A DNA stretch of 64,000 nt from Diplodia intermedia (GCA_021495925.1 JAKEKT010000029.1:186001-250000); one strand, 5' to 3'; counted from the stretch's first letter, positions 45,035-56,067 are shown. Numbers and translations: made by a program. Notes: a model not told the origin generated them from the sequence alone.

Positions 45035-45921
45035 GGCGGCTCTTCCATTTCCGGACAAAACTTTCGGGCTTTTCGGCGCAGGCGGCATTTTGCGATGCGA
45101 GAGAATGCGTCTCCTAACACGAGTAGATGAATCGAATCTTCGGTTTCGAGGTCCATGTACAGGCGGGTGGACGTCGAAAATATCGGCACCCTGATCTGCT
45201 TTTTTCCTTTTCACGACGAACGGTAATGATTTTGGCGGCACGACCTTTAAATATACCCAGTAATGTAGATGGCCCAAGCCTGTCCTTACTCTTCTGGGAC
45301 GGCTATGACGAGTTACGAGCCTTTCACATGCATGCAACGGTTTGCTGGCATGCTTTATTTTAGTACAATCTAGCGGCGGACCCCGCACGCCACGGCAGGA
45401 TGCAAAATTGATTGTTGACGATTCCCGAACGACAAGTCTCCAGTGAATGACATTCTGCATGGACCGAGCAGAAACCATTTCTCCCTCTCGCGAGTTCCAG
45501 GGCAACGGTCCCCCGCCGACAGAAATGTGCCAAAGCGGGCATGCTCGCGGGAGATCAGGGACCGCTGATATATCACCTGCAGCCCGTTGGTGCGCTGATC
45601 CGGTCGGAGCGGCGCGATCCATGTCGGTCATCCGCGATCGTCACTTTCACATGCCAACCAGCGCTGCAAAAGCTCAGGCCATTTGCTCCTTCGGGCGGCT
45701 CGCGATGACGACAGGCCATCGTTGCCGTGGTTCGGACGACTCACAAGGCATGTATTGTCAACAGAACCAGCTCCTCTCCCTCCCCCCGCGCTCAACAAGG
45801 TCCCGTCCCCGCTTTCCGCGTCCATGCAATGATAACTTGACCTCCAAGTCCGCCTTTCCCTTTCCTTTCTTCCCCTTCTCCCCCCACCGCGCTCCCAAAC
45901 CCTCTTCTCCTCCCATCAGCC
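45035..45921. other. intergenic
   Basis: Between the MARVEL-like and caleosin genes, both on the plus strand. The last 120 bp is CT-rich leader of the caleosin gene. No gene is seen. Confidence 0.55.
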
Positions 45922-47322
45922 ATGCCCAAGAAATCCCACTCCCAGAAGCAACACCAACAGAAACAGGAGCAACAACAGTCCCAAGACACCAAAATGGCAT
46001 CCCCCCCATCCCCCAAGCCGACCAACGTCGACCCCGCCGCGCCGTCTTCGTACGCCAACGTGGCGCACCTGCAAGAGGGGCAGCAGCATTCGCAGCAGAC
46101 GTCGCAACCGCAGCATTCGCAGCACGACGTGCCGCCGTCGCCGCCGCAGAGCACCATCGACGACGAGAAGGTGCAGCAGGGGTACGAGCTGGTGGGGCGG
46201 GCGATCGAGGCGTACCCGCCGGGCAAGTCGTACGCGACGGGCATCGACGAGGCGCCCGTCACGCTCGAGCGCACGCCGTACATCCCCGGCGACCACGAGC
46301 CGCTGCTGGACCCGGGCACCGCGCGCGCGACCATCGCCGCCAGCAGGGAGGCGCCCAACGGCACCGTCGACGCGGCGTGGACCCGGAAGCATCAGGATAA
46401 GACTGTGAGTTTTTTTCGTGTCGTCGTTTTTGTGTGTGTGTGTGTGTGTGCTATTGTCCTTGCCTTGCCCCCCGCCCCTCGATTGGATGCCCACCATTCC
46501 TCTCGCCCTTGATTCCGGCCTCTTCGTCACTACTACCTACTACATCATTTTCCCCCCTCCTCGTTGCCAAAAGACCCCCCAACCAACCTCCCGCGCCGCA
46601 GGTCCTCCAACAGCACATCCACTACTTCGACCCGGACCAAGACAACGTCATCTGGCCGCGCGACACGTACACGGGGTGCCGCAAGTGGGGGTGGTCGCCG
46701 CCGCTCGCGCTAGCCGTCGCCCTCATCATCCACGGCGCGCTGTCGTACCCGACGGTGCCGCATTTCGTCCTGCCCGACCCCTTCTTCCGCATCTACGCCG
46801 AGCGCGTGCACCGCCAGAAGCACGGCGGCAGCTCCGACACGTACGACAACGAGGGCCGCTTCCGCCCCCAGCAGTTCGAGGACATCTTCGCCAAGTACGA
46901 CGACGGCGACAAGGGCGGCCTCGACGTCTGGGACCTGGTGCGGCTGTGGCGCGGGCAGGTCCTGTTGGCTGACTTTTTCGGGGCTATCGCTACGGCGTTG
47001 GAGTGTGAGTTTTTTTTTTTTTTTTCCTCCTCCGCCTTCTCCTCACGCTGCTCGATGGTATCCTTGGAGCGCTTTGAGCGTGGTTTTAAGTGTGGGAGCT
47101 GACGGCGATGCAGGGTTCGCCACTTACCTCCTGCTGTGGCCCGACGACGGCGTCATGCGCAAGGAAGACGTCCGGCGCGTCTACGACGGCAGCATCTTCC
47201 AGCACAAGGCCGACGAGTACGCCAGCAAGAAGCAGAAGCAGAGGAGCGGCGCCGGGCGCGCGAAGAGCAACAACAGGCTGCAGGCCGGCGCTTGGTGGTC
47301 GCAGACGGCCAAGACTGCTTAA
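45922..47322 (+). CDS. caleosin-family protein (peroxygenase)
   Basis: Exons are 45922-46404, 46602-47004 and 47114-47322, giving 364 residues. The N-terminal 75 residues are Gln/Ser/His-rich. The caleosin core begins at VLQQHIHYFDPDQDNVIWPR (162-181) with the single EF-hand ligands Asp171, Asp173 and Asp175 and the neighbouring His expected to contact haem. TYTGCRKWGWSPPLALAVAL then gives the hydrophobic segment with the proline-containing turn that inserts into lipid droplets. DPFFRIYAERVHRQKHG and FATYLLLWPDDGVMRKEDVR, with DGSIFQ, match the C-terminal caleosin region. Fungal caleosins are calcium-binding lipid-droplet haem peroxygenases. The first intron has a (TG)n run (about 46432-46451). 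The long Gln-rich extension is unusual; a second Met (MASPPS, residue 25) could be the start. Confidence 0.93.
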
Positions 47323-48335
47323 GCGTGTGTGTATGTGGGCGTGGCTGGCGTAGCTGTGACATGATAACCGACGGGGCTGTTGAAATTGATCCGAAGAGTG
47401 CGCGCGTGTGTGTGTATCAAGGGTTTGGTTCGTCATGGAAATTATGTATACGAGTGTCTGTACTGTACTTAATAAAATTATTCATGTTTCACTGGATTTC
47501 TGAACATCTTTGCGTGAGCGACCTCTCGCCCGTCGTGGTTTCGAAAGACCCTGCACGGTAGGTGAATTCATTGAGAGGTTTGATCGCGTCGCTTGTGAAA
47601 GCCGTCGTAGCCGGAAATGGGCATGGCGTGCTGGCTTGCTCCGAAGGAACCGACGACGTTGCGTTGCCCCGGTCGGCATATGTACCCGTCGCGTGTAAGG
47701 GTTCTCAGGAAGAGCGGTTAGGTGGTCCGGCGGGTCGGGTCTGGCGATCTTGGAAGGCTAGGCAGGTTGGCCGTTTTGAGAAGCGCAAGGCTGGTTCGCG
47801 GCTGAGCCAATGGAGTTTAAATCGGACCTCGATATTGTCGTCGCGCAGGTAAATCTGGGCCATGGAGTCCGATCGCTGAGGGAATCGTTGACGAGAAGCT
47901 TAGAGTTGCGCGTACCGGATATTCTGTTTAGGTGGACGTTGCGCAAACGGCCGAAAAGTAGAAGTGAGTGGGTGGGGGTGGGGTGGGTGGAAAAGCGCGC
48001 CAGAGCGAACGAACATCGCTGTGATGTGGCGCAGACTGAATGGCCAAGGTGAGCGCGGCAATGACGGCGACGATAGGGTTGAGAGACGGCAAAGCGGGAA
48101 GGTGATGATGCGGCAAGGTGGCGGTGGTCGGGCGCAGTGACGCGGAGCGACGGACGAGGGTGGGCGCGGGCATGGGCGAGAAATTGCTGACTCACGGAAT
48201 CTGGGGGAAGCTGGGGTATTTAAGACCCCCCAGCGAGTTAATCTGTCACTGCAGAACCCCGGTCAGGGCGAAATTAGCATCGAATAAGTGAAATCCCCAA
48301 GCGGTACGTGGTGCGGACCACACTTGACGTTGACC
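47323..48335. other. intergenic, no supported gene
   Basis: This is the 3' region of the caleosin gene. AATAAA-like sequence occurs near 47471. Overlapping short frames on both strands show no domains. Confidence 0.5.
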
Positions 48336-48409
48336 GGGCGTCCGACATACTGCAGGAACATCCTCTTTGGGAGCCAGAGGGTTTCAGGTTCGATTCCTGG
48401 CGGCTCCCA
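48336..48409 (+). ncRNA. degenerate tRNA(Pro-UGG)-like Pol III sequence
   Basis: This 73-74 nt interval ends in a perfect T arm (TCAGG, loop TTCGATT, CCTGG; 48384-48400) with an exact B box GGTTCGATTCC (48387-48397), then GGCTCCC and a discriminator A. A 10-T terminator lies at 48416-48425. GGGCGTC at 48336-48342 pairs with GGCTCCC apart from one mismatch. TTTGGGA at 48366-48372 is like a proline anticodon loop (TGG). The D arm does not fold, and the anticodon stem only forms with a 9-nt loop. Alternatively GGGAGCC (48369-48375) pairs perfectly with GGCTCCC (48402-48408), making a compact T-arm hairpin. It is either a decayed tRNA or a tRNA-derived Pol III unit. Confidence 0.45.
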
Positions 48410-48415
48410 CAACAC

Positions 48416-48425
48416 TTTTTTTTTT
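48416..48425 (+). terminator. Pol III-type T-run
   Basis: Ten consecutive T directly after the tRNA-like sequence, as expected for RNA polymerase III termination. Confidence 0.45.
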
Positions 48426-49004
48426 GCCCTTTTTCCTGGGTGGGTTGCCCACCTGTGCGCTGACCGGTGATGGAGGCTAGGTAGAAGATCTTGTTGGAAG
48501 ATCTTGATATCGGACGACCTTTTGGTAGACGCGGACCAAGAACAGAGCTAATACGCGCCATACATGCGCGCATTACTGGCCCACATGCAGCCATGGCTTA
48601 TTATGGCATTATGAGAAAATTTCCGCTGTGTTGGGTGGGCATGCGATGCCCTCAATCCGACCCGCGCTTTTGCCCCATCCCACCCTCTCTCACTTCCACT
48701 GTTCGGCCGCTTGCGCCATCTCCACCTAAACAGGGTATACGGTACGCAAAGACCACTGGCAAAGTCACAAACGAGAAGAGCGGGATCATTTGTCAGGCCG
48801 CCGAATTCAGTCTCAATTCCATCACCGCGTCCTGATCGACGCTTCAGCTCTCCGCAAATGGGTATCTAATCTACTTCCTCCGCATCCGCGTCCCGAACGA
48901 CGCTCTCTCTATCCCTCCCTCTCCCTCCCTCTCCCTCCATCTCCCTCTCCCTCCATCTCTCTCCATCTCTCTCCCTCCCACCCCAATCCCCGCCATTCCC
49001 CCCC
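48426..49004. other. intergenic with pyrimidine-rich tract
   Basis: The right part (about 48901-48990) is a CTCCCT/CATCTCT pyrimidine tract just beyond the stop of RNase H paralog C. No gene is seen. Confidence 0.5.
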
Positions 49005-49450
49005 TCAATAGCTCTCAAACACCGCGTTCGACAAGGCCAAGTCCGCCGCCCTCCTCCCCTCGTACTCCGCAATCTTCTTCTTCTCCCGCCGCCGCTGCAA
49101 GTATTTCTCAGCCGGAGCGGAATGCTTCGGGCGGCCGGCGGCCGCGGCGGGCACGTAGCCGATCTTCCGGGACTTATTCAAGCTGTCCGTCTGGACAGGG
49201 TAAGCCTCCGGCCAGAGCTTGTCCGGGCGCGCGCAGGCCGCCGCCTTGTCCGCCTGGACGTTGCCCTCCACGCCGCAGTGCGCAGGGACCCAAAAGAGCC
49301 TCACCTCCACGCGCTCGGCAAGCCTGACAAGCGCCTTCATGACCTCCAGCAGCAGCTGAAGGTCCCAGTTGGGCAGCCTGCGGGTGGAGGGCAACTCCAG
49401 GATGCCGCGCAAGACGCTCATGCTGTCGGAGAAGACGAAGACCTTCTCGA

Positions 49451-49483
<33 letters not shown>

Positions 49484-49955
49484 GGTCCTCGAGCAGCAGG
49501 CGCTCCCCGGCCAAGGCGACGGCCCGGCCGAAGCCGTCCAGCTCCGCGTTCACGTTGGACCACAGGTCCTCCCCCGGATACCCCCGCAGCTCCCACCTGC
49601 GGTCGCCGCTCTTCTTCTTGAACGCCACCCCGGAGCTCGCCCACCGCCGGTTCTGGAACTTGATCCGGCACGGCGGCTTCCCGCCCGAGCGCGCTTGCGC
49701 GACGCCCGCCGGGATCGTGTGCGAGGCCGAGCCGTCGCAGAACATGGCGAGGACCGAGTCCTCCGCCCGCGGAACCGAAAACTTGGTCGCGAAGGCCTTG
49801 TCCGACGCGTAATCTCCGTCGTGGATCTTGACAAGTGCGGAGCACTTGTCGGCCAGCGGGGCGAAGTCGTCCCACGTGAGCCCGCCGGCGTTGGCGGGCG
49901 GGGCAGCGGCGAGCAGCTGCGACATGGTGCGAGGCTGGACGCGGCGGTCCGACAT
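49005..49955 (-). CDS. RNase H-like protein, paralog C
   Basis: A single exon of 316 residues from ATG 49955; an in-frame extension upstream has no ATG. RNase H residues are Asp74 in LAMFCDGSASHT, Glu138 in NVNAELDGFGRAV, Asp177 in FVFSDSMSVLRGIL and Asp236 in HCGVEGNVQADKAA. The family tail motif ARPDKLWPEAYPV and a basic end (KYLQRRREKKKIAEYEGRR) follow. FATKFSVPRAED just before the first Asp matches the same position in paralogs A and B. A run of ten Thr codons (about 159-168, a GTC repeat on the plus strand) lies in the loop before the third Asp. All catalytic carboxylates are kept, so an active nuclease is plausible. It is the most compact of the four paralogs. Confidence 0.82.
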
Positions 49956-51556
49956 GGTGGCGGCGCGCGCGGGAGGAGGAGGAGGTTGGTTGGTGACGGC
50001 GACGGTGATGATGATGCTGCCGACAATCAGTAATATGGATGATCTGGAGTGAGCTGGCACCCGCCTCCATCGTCTGACGATGGAGGCAGGTGAAGAGAAC
50101 TTACAGATGGTGGTGAGGAGTCGGGTCGGGTGCGCTTGCGCGCGCTGTGATGACGGTGGTGGTGGTGAAGGCGCGGTAAGTCGTCGCGGCGAGGAGCGGA
50201 GTTGTTTGGTGGCGGTGACGGGTGCTCTTATATACTATGGTGGGCGACGGGTCGCGCCTGCCTCATACGCGGTTTGGGTAGTCGATGCCTAGGTGAGGTC
50301 GCGTTGCCTGGTTTTCCTTTTTCGACTCACTTTTCACCCGACCTGTTCACTTCAAGATATTCTACGCAAACTGTCATACACATTCCGGATTTGACCTCTG
50401 AACCACTCCTAGCACCTCTGCACTACTGAATACTGATTTTGAAGCGACATGAGTTCCTACATGTCTACCGGCTTACCGCTGATGAGTTGTGGAGTTGCTT
50501 GGAGCACTTATATAAAGGCGAAATTACATGGCAGCTACTACTTTGCAACAAGTGCTCGTTAACACGGATGGTATTTTGAATCCGTCAAGATTAATTGCTG
50601 TAGACGAGTGGAGTGGGAGCACTTGCAAAGATGCAAATGTTCCGCCAAACGACACCATCTCTGTCCGGACGAACGCCTCAAGTGCATACATGGATGGCCT
50701 GGAAAAAGGAATTGATTGCCGCCTGCTCCTTTCGTCTCCAAATTCCAAGCGACCTGTCTCATTTCACTTCAAACCTACGTTTCACAGGTCGATAATGAGG
50801 CGGTAGATGCGACGTGCTGCGAAGAGAGGCTTCGAGCACTTCGCAATAAAACGCGGAAAACTACGCTCTCAAGCTATGTCGAGGCAGTTTTCAAGATAAA
50901 AATGAACAATCTGAAGCTCCATTGTCTGATTGTACTTGAGTACGGTCTATGGAATATTTGCGACGGAAGTGATGTGCGCGCATATAAGCGGAATCGTGAG
51001 CCGCAGCCGCATCGACATAGCGGTGGCAGCTTCGTTCCACTCGGACAGGTCAACTATGTGTATATAGATCCTTCAAGCATCAGCTCACTCATAATTGGAG
51101 CGTCAGCTGTGACGCAGGTGTAGAGCTTGGTACGAAGACAGCCGTGCAAATGCGAGCTGCAGAGCACCCATATCAGGATAAGCAAATGCACCTTGTTGGC
51201 AGAGAAAACTCTGCATAATCGCGGGTTGTGTTTGGGAAAGCGCGCCGGAGGAGAGCGTAGACGAAGAAGGCACGTATGAGGCAGGCGCGCTGGTGAAAGG
51301 CGCGCAAGAGTGAGGGCGCGGGTAGGAGAGAGCGCAAGGCGCCAGTTGCGGGCGGGCGCGCCGGTTTGAGAGGTTAGCCGTGTCAGCGCCTTCTAGATTG
51401 AGAACGGATTTCTAGATCTTAGTGCGCGATCTGATATGAGCTCTTGCGCGTGGTTCTTTTCTCTCAAGCTCTCTTCGACGAAGACCTCCACACCCCAACA
51501 CCAACACCACCACCACTACAACCACAACCACAACCACAACCACCACAACCACCAAC
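49956..51556. other. region between divergent RNase H paralogs C and D
   Basis: A 92-codon frame (50528-50806, +) begins at an ATG 20 bp after TATATAAAGG (about 50510-50519) and could be a small gene, but no domain is seen. Before the D gene there is a GC-rich, purine-biased stretch (about 51238-51370) with repeated GGCGCG words. The 5' leader of D carries CAACCA repeats (about 51505-51550). Confidence 0.4.
50528..50806 (+). CDS. possible small hypothetical protein
   Basis: An ATG frame of 92 residues (MAATTLQQVLVNTDGILNPS onward) with balanced composition, unlike the biased shadow frames nearby. A TATATAAAGG sequence ends about 8 bp before the ATG. No domain, signal peptide or membrane span is seen. 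It may be a chance frame or an exon of a longer gene continuing toward 51123, where another frame stays open. Confidence 0.25.
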   Translation: MAATTLQQVLVNTDGILNPSRLIAVDEWSGSTCKDANVPPNDTISVRTNASSAYMDGLEKGIDCRLLLSSPNSKRPVSFHFKPTFHRSIMRR

Positions 51557-52789
51557 ATGTCTGCCGCCGCATCCGCCGCCGCATTCTCCTTCTCTGCCGC
51601 CGCCGCCGCCGCCGCTGCTGCCACCCCCGCCTCCGCCAATCCCGCCCAGCCGCCGCCGCAGTTCCACCTGCGCGGTCCAGACGGAGGGCTTCACAGCTCC
51701 ATCTTCGTCTACGACGTAGACGACGCCATCAAGAACGGCAAGGACTGCAGCGAGTACGAGGAGGGTGTGCTGGCCATCTTCTGTGACGGGTCGGCCTCGG
51801 AGCCGTACAACGAGCACGGCGACCGCTACTGCAGCTGTTCGGCGGTCTACCGGAAGGACCGCACGTCGAGGTGGGTGGAGGTCGGCAAGATGCTGCTGCA
51901 CATCACGGGCAGCGGCAACGCCGAGGTGTGCGCGCTGGACTCCGCACTCGCTGTGGGCCTCGACAAAGTCAAGGAGCATCCGGGCGCCATCACGGTCGTC
52001 AAGATCCTCACCGACTTCATGCCGGTGCTCGACGCCCTCCGGAGGTTGACGGCCGAGGGTGGATCTTCCGAGATCTGCCACGGCTTCGACCAGGAGACGA
52101 TGCAGAGCATCGTTGATCGTGACGCCGCACTGAAGCAGTGCGACGTCACCGTCGAGATTTACTGGGTGAAGTCACACCACGGCGTGCCGGGAAACAAGAT
52201 CGCCGACAGGGTGGCCAAGGCCTGGAGGCCGGACAAGCGCAACCCTGACAAGTATCGTGTGCGGTCCCGGCCGAGGCCGACCCCGTCCAAGGTGGTCAAG
52301 CAGCAGAAGCCCCGGGGGTCGCACGCCAGGAAGATTCAGCTTGAGCGGGAGGTGCTCGGTGAGAGTTTAAACCAAAGGATGGGTGAAGAATGGTATGAAT
52401 CGGAGTTGAAGAAAATGTTGCGGGCTTTCGGCCAGGAGCCGGAGCCGGAGGAGGAGAAGAAGGACGTGGAGACGGATCCCGACATGATCGCATTTAATAA
52501 GGAAATGGGGCTTCCCTGGTATGTTTCAATTCTCCTCCCTCGTAAAGACAGGTCTAAGTTACGCAGAGTCACTCTCAGCGTCCTCTCTCTTCTCTCTCGC
52601 GTGCAACCAGACGACGGTAAGAAACCCCACCCACAACAACGTGAAAAAAGCAAGACTGCTTGGCCACCCCGCCTTCCATTGCGGTGCTCCCCAATCTCCT
52701 GCTGTTGGGAAAAGCAGCAGAGGGACCCATATGTTGAAGCTGTAGCCAAACGACATCATAGCGCCCTGGAACAAGCCCAAAAGAATTAG
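51557..52789 (+). CDS. RNase H-like protein, paralog D
   Basis: An open frame of 410 residues from ATG 51557. An Ala-rich N-terminus is followed by the RNase H domain: Asp77 in LAIFCDGSASEP, Glu123 in GNAEVCALDSAL, Asp153 in VKILTDFMPVLDAL and Asp217 in HHGVPGNKIADRVA. The family tail motif WRPDKRNPDKYRV follows, then a basic helix and an acidic stretch (PEPEEEKKD). Everything after about residue 320 is doubtful. A GTATGT donor occurs at 52519, and from 52559 the frame lies antisense to a coding exon of the neighbouring permease. The true protein may end or splice near 52520. It is transcribed toward that permease, opposite in strand to the other three paralogs. Confidence 0.78.
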   Translation: MSAAASAAAFSFSAAAAAAAAATPASANPAQPPPQFHLRGPDGGLHSSIFVYDVDDAIKNGKDCSEYEEGVLAIFCDGSASEPYNEHGDRYCSCSAVYRKDRTSRWVEVGKMLLHITGSGNAEVCALDSALAVGLDKVKEHPGAITVVKILTDFMPVLDALRRLTAEGGSSEICHGFDQETMQSIVDRDAALKQCDVTVEIYWVKSHHGVPGNKIADRVAKAWRPDKRNPDKYRVRSRPRPTPSKVVKQQKPRGSHARKIQLEREVLGESLNQRMGEEWYESELKKMLRAFGQEPEPEEEKKDVETDPDMIAFNKEMGLPWYVSILLPRKDRSKLRRVTLSVLSLLSRVQPDDGKKPHPQQREKSKTAWPPRLPLRCSPISCCWEKQQRDPYVEAVAKRHHSALEQAQKN

Positions 52790-54852
52790 CTAATTTGTCA
52801 CGAGCTTCTCAGACCCGCACGACGCTTACCACCGTGAGCGCTCGCTCTTCCGCATCATCCTTCAGTACCGTATTCACGGTCGAATACAAAATCGGGCTGG
52901 AGCATCCGGCAAGTCCAAACGCGTACCACGCGACGAACCTATCCCACATATCAGCACGCCTCACAGTCACCTCCTTCTTCTCACGACCCGAGTCCGCCAT
53001 CCACACCGCCTCTCCTCTCCCATACTTCCAACATCAGCGCAGAGACGCACGACACATCGCACCATCCACCACACCACACCACACCGCGCACCGCGCACCG
53101 CGCACCGCGCACCGCATACACACACACACATATCACGCCGCCCTCACCCACCACACACCACCCACCCACCAGGGGGGGAACAGGGAGCCACTCACTTCAA
53201 CGCGACAGGAACGCGCCAAACGGTCATGCAGGCGCTGGCAAACACGCAGGCGGCCATGGCGACGGAATAGACAGCCCAGGCGGGGTAGACGGAGCCGGCC
53301 AGGGCCGTGCCTAGCCACGACGAGACGATATTGACGGCGTTCAGGGCGGTCGGCAGCTTGTTGATCTGCGGGACGGTGTAGTGCTCTGCCTTGAGCCACA
53401 GGTTCATGTAGCTCGTCGGGTAGGAGGAGATTATCATGCAGCTGGGCGGTGGGCTGGGTGTTAGCGGCGGGTTGGGAGGGAGGGAGGGACTGGATGAATC
53501 TTGGGGGGGCTGCTGTCGGGCTTCTTGTCTTGATCCGGGGGGTGGGTTCGGCTGGGGCTTGACTGGAGGAGAGTGGGAGGGAAGGAGGAGGAGGAGGAGG
53601 AGGAGGAGGGGGGAGGGGTGGAACACGCACACGTAACAGAAGACGAAGACGTAGATGTGCCAGCGGCGCAGGCTGCGCTTGAAGACGTCGAGGCCGAGCT
53701 TGCCCGGCGGCCGCACCTTTTCTTCGGCCATGCGCTCCTTGGCGAGGGCGACGTCGGCGTGGGACAGGAAGACGGGCTTGGGCGACTCGGGGATGCCGGG
53801 GAAGATGACGAAGCCGGCGAGGGCGACGGGGAGGGTGAAGATGCCGTCTAGTGTCGGGAAGTTTGGTCAGTCAGGACAATGAATCACGTTTTCCCGGGAG
53901 GGGGAGGGAAGGGGAGAGGAAAAGATTTTGCATGCCAATGATGAACAGCCATCTGTGAGCACGTCAGCCTCGTCGAGAGCGGAAGAAAGAGAGAGGGAGA
54001 GGGAGAGAAAAACTCACCGCCACCCAGACAATCCAGCCACACCGGACAGGTTCGTGTAGGCGGCGGCCTGCAGGTAGCCGCTGACCATGGTGCCGAGCGA
54101 GTTGCAGATGAACCACGTGCCCGCGCGCTTGAAAAGCTCCTCCTTGCGGTACCAGCTGCCGAGGATGAAGTGCGTGCCCGCGAAGACGGGCGCCTCGAAC
54201 AGGCCGACGAAGAAGCGCAGCGCGTACAGCTGCCGCGCGCTCGTGACGCGGCTCTGGGCGAACGTGAGCACGCCCCACGCGATCTCCAACGTCGGAAGCA
54301 TGTATCGCGCGCTGGATAGTGGATGGTTAGTTGCTTTTTCTCCTTCTTTCATGGTGGTGCTGGGGTCAAGGGTGCGTACGTACAGCTTGGGGCGGGAGAT
54401 GAGGAGGAGCATGGGGATCTGGGCGATGACGTAGGCTGTGAAGTAGGCTACGTTGAAGTAGTTCAGCTCGTTGCCGTAGAGGCCGAGGTCTTCTTTCATC
54501 CCTGAGGTGTATGCATTGCTGATGTTCGATTGGTCGAGGTATTTGGTGAAGACTTCAGGAACTACTGTCAGAAAGGGGTCGCACAGACGCGGAGGTAGGA
54601 AGAGGAACTCACAGCACAAGCATGCGAAGATGAGAATTGAGAGGTCGAGCTTGAACAGGAGCCTTATCGATGAGCAGTTTGCGGGATCATTCGGAGGTTA
54701 TACAACACTCACTTTCGCTCCTCGGCAGGATAGTGGGATGGATACCAGTTGAACACCTCCTTGACGACACCCCAGAATGTTCTTGGTTGGTCTTTCTCGA
54801 CATCCATCTCTGCTTGCGTTTCGTAGACGCGGCCGGTCTTTGGAGCAGTCAT
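52559..54852 (-). CDS. Dal5-type anion:cation symporter (MFS permease)
   Basis: Nine predicted exons: 54852-54713, 54662-54613, 54552-54384, 54311-54018, 53952-53936, 53847-53631, 53441-53196, 52938-52830 and 52765-52559, all in phase, giving 482 residues. It has the allantoate-permease family layout: a cytosolic start (KEVFNWYPSHYPAEERK), TM1 (LLFKLDLSILIFACLC), KYLDQSNISNAYTSGMKEDL, GLFEAPVFAGTHFILGSWYR, an approximately 60-residue middle loop, then GCSSPILYSTVNTVLKDDAE and a short charged tail. Members import allantoate, nicotinate, pantothenate or related anions with protons. The fifth exon is only 17 nt and is followed by an intron with a GC donor (G/GCATGC). The last exon overlaps the RNase H paralog D frame on the other strand. 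Confidence 0.9.
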
Positions 54853-56067
54853 CGTGCCGGCCGAAAGCCTTTATACTGCCAGTCAAAGACGGAAGACGCC
54901 AGAGTGCCAGAAAATGAGCATCAACGGAGTACTGCACCGTTCCAGAACGAAGTATCGGAAGCAAAAACAGAAAGAAGACAGAAGTGCAAGGGACTTCGAG
55001 CAAGTTGCACGAGCCGCGTGGCGCCAGGGCCAGTGCTGCTCAAGCATGCGGCTTGCGTGCTTGAGCGGCACTCGTCTATCTCTAGCCGTGCTTACATGGG
55101 CCAGGTCATAGCTTCGGGAAGGAAGCTTGTTTGGACTAGGCTTCTTATGTGACGTCCTCATCCTATCACTGTTATGATGACAAAGCTGGCAAGTGATTTC
55201 CTTGGGTTCGCCAGAGTACTATTAGCAGATACCAGGGCTCTGCTTCTATCTTACCATCAATAGTCTGCTATATAGCTTCTTGGTGTCTCGATCTTACCGG
55301 TTTTCATCTTGCTTGACATGCTCAGTCTCAGGTGCTCGACATGAATGATATAACTTGACAGCCGCAGCTTTACCTATTGGTACCAGTGAGTAAGACGGCA
55401 GTAGGGTTTCTCTACAAGTTTGAGTACATGCAAACGATTGAGAGTACCGTCTTCTGGGCCATCAAGAGAACAGATGTTGGCCATGGAATGAACTAAAAGA
55501 CATGACCCATTATCCAAGCGCAAAGCCATGATTCTACAGCGCTCGGCGTTTTCCAAGGCATATCACAGTGTATAATGCTATACGAGTGTCGGAGATAGCG
55601 AAAGGTGGTTAACGGCGACAGCGGCGATGTTGTAAGAGCTTCCCCGCATTGCGTGCTCCACCACACCAAACAACGCGTCTCCGCAACCACGCCGTCCAAT
55701 CATATATCCTTCGCGCCCCTCCTGCCTTCGACGTCTGCTAATTCTCGGGGATCTCCTCATGCAAAGCTGCTCGGGAAGGATTGGCGCTTTGCCGCCCCTC
55801 ACTGCTGCCCCCAATCTCGGGCTCCACTCTCGCCGGCGCTGGCAGACAGGCCGCGAGCGCATTGGATGGAGATTAGATATGGTGTGATTGCCGGCATCGG
55901 TGATATCATGCTGGGTGGATTTGAAAGCCGACGTTGGAGGGGTAGCTGTCGGGTGGTCGGCGACCAGCTTGGGATGGAGTACTTATACTGTCGTGCGTTA
56001 GCGAAGTTAATCAACACCGACGTTCAATCTGCAGGATCTACGCGCTCTGAAAAACAAAAAAGCAACA
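54853..56067. other. divergent promoter region, no supported gene
   Basis: This 1.2 kb lies between the permease (-) and the oxygenase (+). Open frames are short and uninformative. Confidence 0.5.
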
